Shown: positions 1-8,279, counted from the stretch's first letter. The stretch is DNA of 53,950 nucleotides from JAJTFW01 sp964534995 (GCA_964534995.1 CAZHSC010000016.1:1-53950), one strand, 5' to 3'. The notes: generated by a model not told the origin, from the sequence alone. Numbers and translations are program-made.

Positions 1-160
1 GGCAGTTCAATTGAAAAACCTTTACGGTTCCGCAGCTCCCGGGCGGGTCAGCTTCGCTTTCCACCCGGGATCTTCACTTCGTTTCGATCCGCGCCTTTTG
101 CGCCTCCGCGCCTCCGCGAGAAACCTTGATTCATTCAAAATTGCAATGTACCTGTTCATA
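1..160. other. Gene-free left edge with GC-rich short repeats
   Basis: I see no gene here. The segment is much GC-richer than the flanking sequence. It holds the palindrome CCCGGG twice (38-43 and 64-69) and a tandem pair of CGCCTCCG units (101-116), followed by GCGAGAAACC. These look like dispersed intergenic repeat material rather than coding sequence. Before the IS insertion this segment would have lain directly beside the first target-duplication copy, downstream of the OstA-like gene. Confidence 0.4.
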
Positions 161-375
161 AAAATATGCTCCCTTCACTACTGAGGTAAAGTAAAAACAC
201 GGAGGAGCATAGAGACATTTGACTGTTATAATCAGTAAACAATGCATCCCCATCAATTTAAAGAAAATTTAACTTAAACAAAAACACACATCATGAACGT
301 CGTAAAAAATATCGCCATTTCTAATCCTCCACCCATAAAAAAATATCGCTTTTTTGCAGCGGCTGCAAATGTCCT
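161..375. repeat. Left copy of 215-bp direct repeat (IS target-site duplication)
   Basis: This segment appears identical, base for base by eye, to 2023-2237. The two copies abut the IS ends exactly and the match stops at the IS boundary on both sides. It is therefore best read as a target-site duplication. Positions 321-375 of this copy duplicate the last 55 bp of the OstA-like gene found at 2183-2237, now without an upstream gene. Confidence 0.9.
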
Positions 376-389
376 CCTGACTTCCGCAC
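376..389 (+). repeat. Left terminal inverted repeat of the IS
   Basis: CCTGACTTCCGCAC is a perfect 14-bp inverted match to 2009-2022. It starts immediately after the left 215-bp repeat ends at 375. Confidence 0.9.
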
Positions 390-436
390 AAAAAAAACTT
401 ACATTTTGTAATACGCTGAATATCATTTATCAGTAT

Positions 437-444
437 TAGTTTTG
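437..444 (+). promoter_or_regulatory. Candidate -7 promoter element for the transposase
   Basis: TAGTTTTG is an exact match to the Bacteroidota -7 consensus TAnnTTTG. It lies 45 nt before the transposase ATG. The implied leader contains the 11-mer GGGTGTCCCAG (456-466). I saw no TTG -33 element at normal spacing. Confidence 0.4.
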
Positions 445-455
445 GGGGTGTTTTA

Positions 456-466
456 GGGTGTCCCAG
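456..466. repeat. 11-bp direct repeat bracketing the transposase gene (copy 1)
   Basis: GGGTGTCCCAG occurs at 456-466, before the transposase gene, and again at 1999-2009, just after its stop and abutting the right inverted repeat. Its role is unknown. A transposase- or host-factor-binding site would fit the placement. Confidence 0.6.
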
Positions 467-489
467 AGACAAATTTTATACCTTTTGGG

Positions 490-1995
490 ATGTTCGTACG
501 AAGAAAGCCTAATAAATCGGGGCTGATAAGTGTTCAGATTATTGATAAGAGTACGGGGAAGTACACTATTGTTAAAACGATAGGTTCTAGTTACGATGCA
601 GAGGAGGTAAATCAACTAGTATTAGAAGGGAAAAGATTTATCGCTGCGCAAACGGGAGTAGTTGATCTGGATTTTTCAGATTATCGAAAAGTATATGAAG
701 ATGTTCTTTCATCTATCACCCGTCATAAATTGGTTGGCATTGACTACGTCTTGGGAAAAATCTTTTCAGAAATCGGATTTGATCAAATTGATGATCCACT
801 TTTCAGGGATCTGGTTTTATTTCGTTTGGTATATCCAAGAAGCAAATTAAAAACTACCGAGTACTTGTACAGGTATGAGCAGAAATCATATTCTGAGGAT
901 GATATATATCGTTATATGGATAAGCTGTATAACACACAGAAAGAATTGGTACAACAAATCAGTTACAATCATACTTTAAATATTTTAGACGGCAATATTC
1001 AAGCTGTTTTTTATGACGTAACAACACTCTATTTTGAAGTAGAGCAGGAGGATGAACTGCGAAAGACAGGTTTTTCGAAAGATGGAAAATCACAACATCC
1101 ACAAATTGTACTAGGGTTGTTGGTAAGCAAAAACGCATACCCTTTAGCCTATGACATTTTTCCGGGAAACAAATATGAAGGTGATACATTTATTCCAATA
1201 CTAGATGCGTTTGCAAAAAAGTATCGTTTCGAAAAACTTACAGTCGTAGCTGACGCAGGGCTTCTATCAATGAACAATGTTGAACAACTCATTCAACGAG
1301 GATATGACTTTATTTTAGGAGCGAGAATAAAGAATGAAAGTAAGAGCGTCAGAGATCAAATTCTACAACATCGCTATACAAATGGAGAGGGGTGCTTTAT
1401 ATCAAAAGGAGATGTTCGATTGCTGGTAACTTTTTCAGATGACCGAGCAAGAAAGGATCGGTATAATCGAGAAAAAGGAATGCGTAGATTAGAAAAGCAA
1501 ATACGTTCAGGCCGATTGTCTAAATCCAGTCTGAACAACAAAGGCTACAACAAGTTTTTAAAGTTGGAGGGGGATATTGCTATAACAATCGATTATAAAA
1601 AAGCAGAGCTCGATGCTGCCTGGGATGGACTCAAAGGATATTTGACAAATACTTCACTTGGAAAAGACCAAATATTGGAAAATTACGGGCACTTATGGCA
1701 AATTGAAAAAGCCTTCCGTGTTGCCAAAGGTGAATTGAAAATCCGTCCTGTTTATCATTACAAACAACGCAGAATTGAAGCACACATCTGTTTGAATTTT
1801 GTCGCATTTAAAATTTACAAAGAACTTGAACGAATTCTTCAACTCAAGAAAGAAAAATTAAGTCCAGAAAAAGTCATTGAAATTATACAAAACATACATG
1901 AAATCAGTCTCGTTACTCCAAATAACGAGTTGGTTTCCAAAACAATAATCCTAACCGACGAACAAAGGCGACTACAAGAAATCTTTGGATTTTAA
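490..1995 (+). CDS. IS1634-family transposase
   Basis: A 501-aa DDE transposase that cuts and re-inserts its own element. The catalytic triad is visible: first Asp at about D176 in AVFYDVTTLYF, second Asp at about D255 in TVVADAGL, and Glu at about E406 in the helix LWQIEKAFRVAKGELKIRP. The last matches the Y-(2)-R-(3)-E-(6)-K type signature of the IS4/IS1634 superfamily. The N-terminal 120 residues are the usual Lys/Arg-rich DNA-binding part. The length is normal for the family and there is no frameshift, so the enzyme is probably functional. It is the only gene in the element. Confidence 0.93.
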   Translation: MFVRRKPNKSGLISVQIIDKSTGKYTIVKTIGSSYDAEEVNQLVLEGKRFIAAQTGVVDLDFSDYRKVYEDVLSSITRHKLVGIDYVLGKIFSEIGFDQIDDPLFRDLVLFRLVYPRSKLKTTEYLYRYEQKSYSEDDIYRYMDKLYNTQKELVQQISYNHTLNILDGNIQAVFYDVTTLYFEVEQEDELRKTGFSKDGKSQHPQIVLGLLVSKNAYPLAYDIFPGNKYEGDTFIPILDAFAKKYRFEKLTVVADAGLLSMNNVEQLIQRGYDFILGARIKNESKSVRDQILQHRYTNGEGCFISKGDVRLLVTFSDDRARKDRYNREKGMRRLEKQIRSGRLSKSSLNNKGYNKFLKLEGDIAITIDYKKAELDAAWDGLKGYLTNTSLGKDQILENYGHLWQIEKAFRVAKGELKIRPVYHYKQRRIEAHICLNFVAFKIYKELERILQLKKEKLSPEKVIEIIQNIHEISLVTPNNELVSKTIILTDEQRRLQEIFGF

Positions 1996-1998
1996 TTT

Positions 1999-2009
1999 GG
2001 GTGTCCCAG
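1999..2009. repeat. 11-bp direct repeat bracketing the transposase gene (copy 2)
   Basis: Second copy of GGGTGTCCCAG, 3 bp after the transposase stop codon; its last base is also the first base of the right terminal inverted repeat. Confidence 0.6.
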
Positions 2010-2022
2010 TGCGGAAGTCAGG
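2009..2022 (-). repeat. Right terminal inverted repeat of the IS
   Basis: GTGCGGAAGTCAGG is the perfect reverse complement of 376-389 and directly abuts the right 215-bp duplication copy. Confidence 0.9.
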
Positions 2023-2237
2023 AAAATATGCTCCCTTCACTACTGAGGTAAAGTAAAAACACGGAGGAGCATAGAGACATTTGACTGTTATAATCAGTAA
2101 ACAATGCATCCCCATCAATTTAAAGAAAATTTAACTTAAACAAAAACACACATCATGAACGTCGTAAAAAATATCGCCATTTCTAATCCTCCACCCATAA
2201 AAAAATATCGCTTTTTTGCAGCGGCTGCAAATGTCCT
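2023..2237. repeat. Right copy of 215-bp direct repeat (IS target-site duplication)
   Basis: This copy matches 161-375. It includes the final 55 bp of the OstA-like gene (2183-2237). Because the duplication spans the gene end, insertion did not truncate the protein. Confidence 0.9.
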
Positions 2238-3733
2238 TTCCAGCTAAAATCCTTCAATCGCAGCTGAAGCGGATCGGTTTCCTTTACAGGATACAAGGTG
2301 GCATCGGGGGTATTGATCAGACTAATCCGGCTTACCCTGCTTTCATTCAGACCAATGACCATATCACTGCATTCAGCCTGATTTACACCGGTAAGTTGTT
2401 TCTTCTTGTTCCGCAGGTAATAAATGGACTGACCATTGCCTTTCACTTCAATTGAACTCAAACGGTTGTCTGTAAAATATCCTGTCATGCTCCTGCCCTT
2501 TACCTGATTAAAGCGCAGGGAATCCTCCATCCCGGCAATAAATGCACCTGAATACAATTGCATTCGTTTCAAGCGGTTGTTGCTCAGTTCGAGACTGATT
2601 TTTTCGGCGGTGAGCTGATTTTTTATGTTCCACAAAATGGGCGTTCCGAAAAACCAAATGGTTGAATCTGAACTGCTGTACACCAATGAGTCACATTGTC
2701 CCTGCAAATCGGGTTTAAAAATACGGACATGGTAATATGCAAAATAAGTTTTTTGCTTTGAAAGCGTATCCTCAAGAGCATATAAGGTATCGCCATGTAG
2801 AAAGAGGGTATCCGTTTCAAATATTTTTGTCAGGAGGCTGGTTCCGGTAACAAACGACTTTCCATTTTTTTCATTCAGCCAGGCATAGTCACCGCTGATG
2901 ATAATTTTCTCAAGTGTATCCGCAAGGGCAACATTTCCCCAGGCCTCACCAGTGGAGGTATTGCGATTATATATAAGGCTGTCACCGCTCAGCCTGTTCT
3001 TTTTCGATTCGATAAAGGCATTCTTAGTGAAGCGCGAATATCCGGTCTTTGTGTTATACCAGCCATCTTCACAGTAAATATGTGTACTGTCACTTTCAGT
3101 GCTGTAAATATATGAAGGGCCGAAAAAGAAAGCGGTAGCGGATGGGGTATGGTATTTTAAAGTATCCGACCGCATGATATACTTCGGGTTGGTAAGAACA
3201 ACATTTTTTTTAAAAAACACCATCCGGTCATCAGAGAAATAATAACCTATGTCACTGGTAAGCACATTGTCCTTGTCAACTACCTTGCCGCCATGTTGAT
3301 ATTCACCCATATTCAGGCGCAGGTCATACTGCAGGGCATCGGTAGTCAGGTCCATTTTTCCATCGCTGAGCCGCACCATTTTACCACTGATATCCGCTTT
3401 TTCCAGGTTACCGTTATAATGCAGGACATCTCCGTACAAGCGTACCCTGGGTCCCTCAATGCGGATGGTGCCGAAGGCATCGATGCTGTTTTCCGCTTCA
3501 TAAAACAAGGCGCTGTCGCAATACATGTAGGTGTCTTCCTGTTTAAAGATCACATTACCGATGAGTCTTCTGACTTCTACCCCATTTATTTTAACGCCTT
3601 CCAGTGAACCGGCCTGAACAATTTCAATCTGCCTTTTCTCCTGGGCATTAACGCTGAAAGAATTCCAACACACAAATAAAACCATCCACAGGTGACGGCA
3701 GCGTGTTTTTTGAATTACCGAAAAATGGTGCAT
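2183..3733 (-). CDS. OstA-like protein (LPS transport / outer membrane biogenesis)
   Basis: A secreted beta-repeat protein of the OstA/LptA type found in Bacteroidota, presumed to act in the periplasm in LPS or lipid transport to the outer membrane. Repeated short beta-strand units follow an export signal, for example SGDSLIYNR, MRSDTLKYH and YCDSALFYEA, typical of OstA repeats. I chose the ATG at 3733 (516 aa) because it gives a normal signal peptide ending near SVNAQ. An in-frame ATG at 3793 would add 20 residues before the basic region. The gene follows purA on the same strand within 70 bp, so the two may be co-transcribed. Its last 55 bp lie inside the IS target duplication, yet the frame and stop are intact. 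Confidence 0.75.
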   Translation of the reverse strand: MHHFSVIQKTRCRHLWMVLFVCWNSFSVNAQEKRQIEIVQAGSLEGVKINGVEVRRLIGNVIFKQEDTYMYCDSALFYEAENSIDAFGTIRIEGPRVRLYGDVLHYNGNLEKADISGKMVRLSDGKMDLTTDALQYDLRLNMGEYQHGGKVVDKDNVLTSDIGYYFSDDRMVFFKKNVVLTNPKYIMRSDTLKYHTPSATAFFFGPSYIYSTESDSTHIYCEDGWYNTKTGYSRFTKNAFIESKKNRLSGDSLIYNRNTSTGEAWGNVALADTLEKIIISGDYAWLNEKNGKSFVTGTSLLTKIFETDTLFLHGDTLYALEDTLSKQKTYFAYYHVRIFKPDLQGQCDSLVYSSSDSTIWFFGTPILWNIKNQLTAEKISLELSNNRLKRMQLYSGAFIAGMEDSLRFNQVKGRSMTGYFTDNRLSSIEVKGNGQSIYYLRNKKKQLTGVNQAECSDMVIGLNESRVSRISLINTPDATLYPVKETDPLQLRLKDFSWKGHLQPLQKSDIFLWVED

Positions 3734-3802
3734 AACGCTACGATACAAAATACAGGTACTGAAAAAGGGAAGCATGGATTTCCGATATCCCATCTTACCA
3801 TA

Positions 3803-5086
3803 TCATGCAACGACTTTCCGAATGAGCGTTTGTTTACGATCAGGCCCAACCGAAACAATGGTTACCGGCAAGCCGGTTGCCTGTTCTATGTAATCAATGT
3901 AAGCACAAAGTGCTGCCGGAAGCTGATCAGCATCCTGAACGGATACCAACTCTTCATTCCATCCATTTAGTTCTTCATAAACAGGTTCGATTGGCTCGTT
4001 CACCACATCATAGGGTACATCTGAGGTTATCTGACCGCGGTACTTGTAGTGCGTACAGACTTTAATTTTTTCAAAACCACTCAACACATCCGACTTCATC
4101 ATGATAAGTTGTGTTACACCGTTCAGCATGATCGCATATTTAAGAGCCGGAAGATCCAACCAGCCACAGCGACGCGGTCGACCGGTAGTAGCGCCGAATT
4201 CGTTGCCTTTCTTACGCAACGCCTCACCGGTATTGTCCTTTAATTCGGTAGGAAAGGGGCCACTGCCCACGCGCGTACAATAGGCTTTAAATATGCCATA
4301 CACCTCACCGATACGGCTGGGGGCGAGTCCGAGGCCAATACAGGTACCTGCAGTGATAGTATGTGACGAGGTTACATACGGATAGGAACCAAAATCAATA
4401 TCCAGCAATGATCCCTGGGCTCCTTCAGCCAGCACCGCTTTCCCTTCATCCAGGTAATGATTAAGGCTGTATTCACTGTCAATGAGCATCATTTGCCGTA
4501 TCAAGTCAATCCCCTCATAAAAAGCGGGTTCAAGTTCATCCAGGTTATAGCTGAAATTGTAATGATGCAACAGTTCTTTGTGTTTATTCACCAATGCCCG
4601 GTACATGGAAATAAAATCGGGATGCTCGAGGTCGCCCACCCTGAGTCCATTGCGACCGGTTTTATCCATATAGGCGGGTCCGATACCTTTGAGGGTAGAA
4701 CCAATTTTGGCCGAACCCTTTTCTGCCTCCGAGGCGGCATCCAGCAGACGGTGAGTAGGGATGATGAGGTGCGCCTTGCGGGAAATAAAAAGATTCTTCT
4801 TTACATCTACTCCCCGTGCNNNNNNNNNNGCGTCAATTTCCTTTTTGAAAACCACAGGGTCAATGACCACGCCGTTTCCGATAATATTAATTTTTCCTTC
4901 ATGAAAAATACCGGAAGGGATGGTATGTAAAACGTGTTTGATCCCTTCAAATTCGAGGGTATGTCCGGCGTTGGGGCCACCCTGAAAACGTGCAATGACA
5001 TCATAGCGCGGCGTAAGCACGTCCACCACTTTTCCTTTTCCTTCGTCGCCCCATTGAAGGCCCAGCAATACATCAGCTTTCATCAT
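3803..5086 (-). CDS. purA: Adenylosuccinate synthetase
   Basis: Catalyses GTP-dependent condensation of IMP with aspartate to adenylosuccinate, the first committed step to AMP, in the cytosol. The GTP-binding loop GDEGKGK is at residues 13-19 and the IMP-site motif GGPNAGHT at 36-43. The later STLKGIGP and GTTTGRPRR-type motifs are present (here GATTGRPRRCGW). Length of about 427 aa is normal. A 10-N scaffold gap (4820-4829) falls around residues 86-89. The frame is preserved across it as drawn, but the true number of missing bases is unknown. The second Met is an equally likely start. The gene sits 60 bp downstream of the STAS gene, separated from it by a hairpin. Confidence 0.97.
   Translation of the reverse strand: MMKADVLLGLQWGDEGKGKVVDVLTPRYDVIARFQGGPNAGHTLEFEGIKHVLHTIPSGIFHEGKINIIGNGVVIDPVVFKKEIDXXXXARGVDVKKNLFISRKAHLIIPTHRLLDAASEAEKGSAKIGSTLKGIGPAYMDKTGRNGLRVGDLEHPDFISMYRALVNKHKELLHHYNFSYNLDELEPAFYEGIDLIRQMMLIDSEYSLNHYLDEGKAVLAEGAQGSLLDIDFGSYPYVTSSHTITAGTCIGLGLAPSRIGEVYGIFKAYCTRVGSGPFPTELKDNTGEALRKKGNEFGATTGRPRRCGWLDLPALKYAIMLNGVTQLIMMKSDVLSGFEKIKVCTHYKYRGQITSDVPYDVVNEPIEPVYEELNGWNEELVSVQDADQLPAALCAYIDYIEQATGLPVTIVSVGPDRKQTLIRKVVA
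4820..4829. other. Assembly gap (10 N) inside purA
   Basis: Ten consecutive N, with GC on both flanks. The other gap in the window is also exactly 10 N, which points to a fixed-length scaffolding placeholder rather than a measured size. Confidence 0.95.
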
Positions 5087-5090
5087 AATT

Positions 5091-5126
5091 TAAAATAAAA
5101 TTGCCCTACGAAACAGGTAGAGCAAT
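5091..5126 (-). terminator. Hairpin plus U-tract between STAS gene and purA
   Basis: On the minus strand ATTGCTCTAC pairs with GTAGGGCAAT (one T-G wobble, 7-nt loop; arms 5117-5126 and 5100-5109), followed by TTTTATTTTAAATT. This has the form of an intrinsic terminator for the genes upstream. It ends only about 5 bp before the purA start, so it could also act as an attenuator of purA. Confidence 0.65.
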
Positions 5127-5146
5127 ATAGATTTACAGATCCGGTT

Positions 5147-5494
5147 TTAATTGTTCAGCGCTTTTGCAGCCAGCTCTTCGTTATCAACTACCGAAAAAAC
5201 ATTGATCAACTTCGTAATCACCAGCAGCGTTTTGATTTTTTCGGGTACCGCGCAAATCACCGCTTCCCCACCCGATTTTCTTGCTTTCGATAAGATGCCC
5301 AGCAATACGTTCAGGCCGGTGCTGTTCATATACTTAAAGTCGGCCAGATTAATAACGAAATTACTCCCGTCTTTTTCGGTCAGTAAATTGATTTCATCCA
5401 TCAGGTCATTGGCCTGATTTTTTTCAATCAGGTTTCCTTTCAGACTGATGAGCGCGTATTTGTCCTTTTCGGTGATCTTAAATTCAAAATCCAT
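5147..5494 (-). CDS. STAS-domain protein (anti-sigma factor antagonist type)
   Basis: A 115-aa single-domain cytosolic STAS protein of the SpoIIAA/RsbV type. Such proteins bind a partner-switching anti-sigma kinase and are switched by phosphorylation of one serine. The conserved segment FKYMNSTGLNVLL places the candidate phospho-serine at S58. The length is normal for a stand-alone STAS domain. No kinase or phosphatase partner lies in this window. It follows the Fur-family gene by 11 bp on the same strand, so it is probably the last gene of an rsh-fur-STAS operon ended by the hairpin at 5091-5126. The exact partner and regulon cannot be read from sequence. Confidence 0.85.
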   Translation of the reverse strand: MDFEFKITEKDKYALISLKGNLIEKNQANDLMDEINLLTEKDGSNFVINLADFKYMNSTGLNVLLGILSKARKSGGEAVICAVPEKIKTLLVITKLINVFSVVDNEELAAKALNN

Positions 5495-5505
5495 AATGAT
5501 ATTAC

Positions 5506-6021
5506 TTAAGGGTTCAAAGTTACCTGTTTTTTCTTAGCACGATGCTCACAAAATCCATTGTTCGCCAGTTTTTTGCACTTACCAAATAAATTAAGGCTAT
5601 GATGCACAACCTGAAAATCAAGTATTTGGCCCATCATAGATTGAATTTGTTCAATACGGGGATCGCAAAACTCCATCACCTTATCGCAATCGAGGCAGAT
5701 GAGATGGTCGTGTTGCTTATAGGCATAAGACCTTTCGAAGAGCGCAAGATTTTTACCAAACTGATGTTTGGTAACCAGATCACAGGCCAGGAGGTGTTCA
5801 ATGGTATTGTACAAGGTAGCACGGCTCACCTGGTACTTTTTCTGCTTCATCTGAAGATATAAAGATTCAATATCAAAGTGATCATCTATGGTATATACTT
5901 CTTTCAGAATGGCATAACGTTCACGGGTTTTCCGTAGATTCATTTTTTCAAGATAAGCGGTAAACGTATCCTCCACTTTTTCGAGAAGTACCTCTTGGTT
6001 GCTTTTTTTTCTGGTGCTCAT
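5506..6021 (-). CDS. Fur-family transcriptional regulator
   Basis: A 171-aa metal-dependent repressor of the Fur/PerR family: an N-terminal winged helix (about residues 20-95), then the metal-binding dimerisation region with HDHLICLDCDKVMEF (His cluster plus CxxC) and a second Cys pair near CKKLANNGFC. Sequence alone does not decide between iron (Fur), peroxide (PerR) or zinc sensing. It is somewhat longer than E. coli Fur because of basic N- and C-terminal tails. Its ATG overlaps the stop of the (p)ppGpp synthetase gene by 4 nt (ATGA), which implies translational coupling. Confidence 0.9.
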   Translation of the reverse strand: MSTRKKSNQEVLLEKVEDTFTAYLEKMNLRKTRERYAILKEVYTIDDHFDIESLYLQMKQKKYQVSRATLYNTIEHLLACDLVTKHQFGKNLALFERSYAYKQHDHLICLDCDKVMEFCDPRIEQIQSMMGQILDFQVVHHSLNLFGKCKKLANNGFCEHRAKKKQVTLNP

Positions 6022-8267
6022 GCTTTAGAGTCGATACGGGTTACGGAAAGGATACCGGGCAGTTTTTCGAGTTTTTTCATCAGTACTTTCAGGTGTTCTG
6101 TATCATGAACAAAAAGCATAATCGTTCCTTCAAAGAGTCCATCAGTACTTTCAATATTCAGCGAACGTATATTTACTTTCAGTTCCGAAGAAATAATTTT
6201 TGTAATGTTACTGACCACGCCCACGTCATCCATGCCGTTTATTTTAATACCCACCAGGAAAGCGATCTGTTGCTGACCAAACCAGCGTGCTTTTACAATG
6301 CGGTAGGCATAGTTTGACATCAGCTGTATCGCATTCGGGCAATTGGTGCGGTGTATTTTTATACCATCGCCGATGGTGATGAATCCAAAAACCTCATCAC
6401 CCGGTATCGGATTGCAACAGGGAGAGAGTTTATAATCGATTTTATCCATCCCCTCGCCTATCACCAGCATATCACTCTTACCACGTATCGTTTTAACAAG
6501 GTCCTCAAAATTCTGCTTATCCGACTTTTCAGGAAGTTTCAGTTTCCCTTGTTCTTTCTGTTCAAAGAAGTCGCGCAGGTTTTTAAGGTCGATGGCTTCC
6601 AACCCGATGCGGTGATAAAAATCCGTCAGGTTGGATACTTTATAGAATAACAACAGCTCATTGACATTATAGAGCTTATTGTTCATTTTTAAACTTTTCA
6701 TTTTCCTTTCGAAAATATCCTTGCCATGTTCCGCGAGCTGCCTCTTCTCTTCTTTCAGCGCTGCTTTGATTTTAGACTTTGCCTTTGCCGTGACTACATA
6801 GCCCAGCCAGTCTTCCTTGGGAAACTGTTTTCCTGATGTCAGCACTTCTACCTGGTCGCCGCTTTTTAACTGATGGCTGATGGCGACGAGCCGGTGGTTT
6901 ATTTTTGCGCCTATGCATTTACTCCCTATATCGGAGTGGATTTCAAATGCAAAATCCAGCGCGGTACTACCCACAGGTAATGTTTTGATTTCGCCGGTGG
7001 GAGTAAACACAAAAATTTCATCGGCAAATAAATTCAGTTTAAAATCGTCAATGAAGTCAAGCGCGTTGGATTCGCTGTTATCCAGCAAATCCCGGATGCG
7101 GGATATCCATTCATCCAGGGCGCTTTCCTGGCTCGACTCCTTATACTTCCAATGAGCGGCGTATCCCTTCTCTGCGATTTCATCCATGCGCCGTGTGCGT
7201 ATCTGCACCTCTACCCATTTCCCCTCCTTGCTCATCACCGTAGTGTGAAGCGATTCATAGCCATTCGCCTTGGGCGTGCTGATCCAGTCACGCAGCCGGT
7301 CAGGATTCGGAGTAAAGTGATCGGTAACCACTGAATATACTTTCCAGCAATCGGCCTTTTCCCGCTCGTAGGGCGTATCGATGATGATGCGTATCGCAAA
7401 CAAATCATACACCTCTTCAAAAGAAACCTCCTGCTTCTTCATTTTATTCCATATCGAGTTTATCGATTTGGGACGGCCCTTGATATCATACTTAATCCCC
7501 TCTTTATCCAGTTCCTCACGGATAGGCTTGGTGAACTCCTGAATAAACTTCTCCCTTTCCTTTTTACTTTGTTGCAGTTTGAGCGCGATGGTTTTGAATA
7601 CTTCCGGCTCGGTATATTTCAGCGCGAGGTCGTCGAGCTCGGTTTTAATGGAATAAAGCCCCATCCTGTGCGCCAGGGGCGCGTAGAGGTAAGCCGTTTC
7701 GGAGGCTATTTTTAATTGTTTATCCTTGGGCATTGAGCCAAGGGTACGCATGTTATGCAGGCGGTCGGCTATTTTTATCAGGATTACCCGCACATCGTCA
7801 CTTAACGTAAGCAGCATTTTGCGGAAATTCTCCGCCTGCAGGGAAGAGGTATGGTCAAAGACACCGGAAATTTTGGTGAGGCCATCCACGATGCCCGCCA
7901 CCTTTTTGCCAAAAATCTTTTCAATATCCTCGAGGGAATAATGGGTATCTTCTACCACATCATGCAGCAGGGCGCAAACGATAGAGAGTGCGCCCAGTCC
8001 GATTTCTTCCGCTGCGATCATGGCCACCGCAATCGGGTGAAATATATAAGGTTCGCCACTCTTGCGACGCATGTCTTTATGCGCTTCGAGGGATAAGTCA
8101 AACGCTTTCCGGATGAGTTTACGTTCGCTCTGTTCAATATTGGGCTTACAGGCCTTCAGCAGAGCCTTGTAGCGCTTCAATATCTCTTTCTTCTCCGCTT
8201 CCGGATCCAGCACAATGGGATCTTCGCTCGTATCAGCCTTTAGAATGGGTTGATTTGAATCTGACAT
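6018..8267 (-). CDS. spoT: Bifunctional (p)ppGpp synthetase/hydrolase (RelA/SpoT family)
   Basis: Makes and degrades the stringent-response alarmone (p)ppGpp. From the chosen start (749 aa) the order is HD hydrolase domain (about 50-200; ALLHDVVEDT with HD at about 102-103, FHP at about 77), synthetase domain (about 240-360; KANGYESLHTTV), TGS domain (about 400-460; DEIFVFTPTGEIKTLP) and a C-terminal ACT domain. The intact HD motif argues for hydrolase activity as well as synthesis. I moved the start to the ATG at 8267 because the extra N-terminal 33 residues of the longest frame are unlike the family and a TAnnTTTG element sits 4 nt upstream of this ATG. It heads an operon with the Fur-family and STAS genes. 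Confidence 0.95.
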   Translation of the reverse strand: MSDSNQPILKADTSEDPIVLDPEAEKKEILKRYKALLKACKPNIEQSERKLIRKAFDLSLEAHKDMRRKSGEPYIFHPIAVAMIAAEEIGLGALSIVCALLHDVVEDTHYSLEDIEKIFGKKVAGIVDGLTKISGVFDHTSSLQAENFRKMLLTLSDDVRVILIKIADRLHNMRTLGSMPKDKQLKIASETAYLYAPLAHRMGLYSIKTELDDLALKYTEPEVFKTIALKLQQSKKEREKFIQEFTKPIREELDKEGIKYDIKGRPKSINSIWNKMKKQEVSFEEVYDLFAIRIIIDTPYEREKADCWKVYSVVTDHFTPNPDRLRDWISTPKANGYESLHTTVMSKEGKWVEVQIRTRRMDEIAEKGYAAHWKYKESSQESALDEWISRIRDLLDNSESNALDFIDDFKLNLFADEIFVFTPTGEIKTLPVGSTALDFAFEIHSDIGSKCIGAKINHRLVAISHQLKSGDQVEVLTSGKQFPKEDWLGYVVTAKAKSKIKAALKEEKRQLAEHGKDIFERKMKSLKMNNKLYNVNELLLFYKVSNLTDFYHRIGLEAIDLKNLRDFFEQKEQGKLKLPEKSDKQNFEDLVKTIRGKSDMLVIGEGMDKIDYKLSPCCNPIPGDEVFGFITIGDGIKIHRTNCPNAIQLMSNYAYRIVKARWFGQQQIAFLVGIKINGMDDVGVVSNITKIISSELKVNIRSLNIESTDGLFEGTIMLFVHDTEHLKVLMKKLEKLPGILSVTRIDSKA

Positions 8268-8271
8268 TATA

Positions 8272-8279
8272 CAAAGGTA
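8272..8279 (-). promoter_or_regulatory. Candidate -7 element, leaderless-type, for spoT
   Basis: On the minus strand TACCTTTG matches TAnnTTTG and lies 4 nt before the ATG at 8267, so transcription would begin at or next to the start codon. Confidence 0.55.

Larger units (their letters stand above)
376..2022 (+). mobile_element. IS1634-family insertion sequence, 1647 bp
   Basis: The element is bounded by perfect 14-bp inverted repeats, CCTGACTTCCGCAC at 376-389 and its reverse complement at 2009-2022, and carries one transposase gene. It is flanked by 215-bp direct repeats. Members of the IS1634/IS1549 group are known for target duplications of variable length, up to hundreds of bp, so family and flanks agree. 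Base composition is AT-richer than the adjacent housekeeping genes. The element looks intact, and the perfect flanking repeats suggest recent insertion. Confidence 0.9.

Noticed and set aside
269..472. A 67-codon minus-strand frame across the left duplication copy and IS end
   Set aside because: It joins the orphan tail of the OstA-like gene, in a different frame, to IS terminal sequence. It is a by-product of the insertion and resembles no protein.
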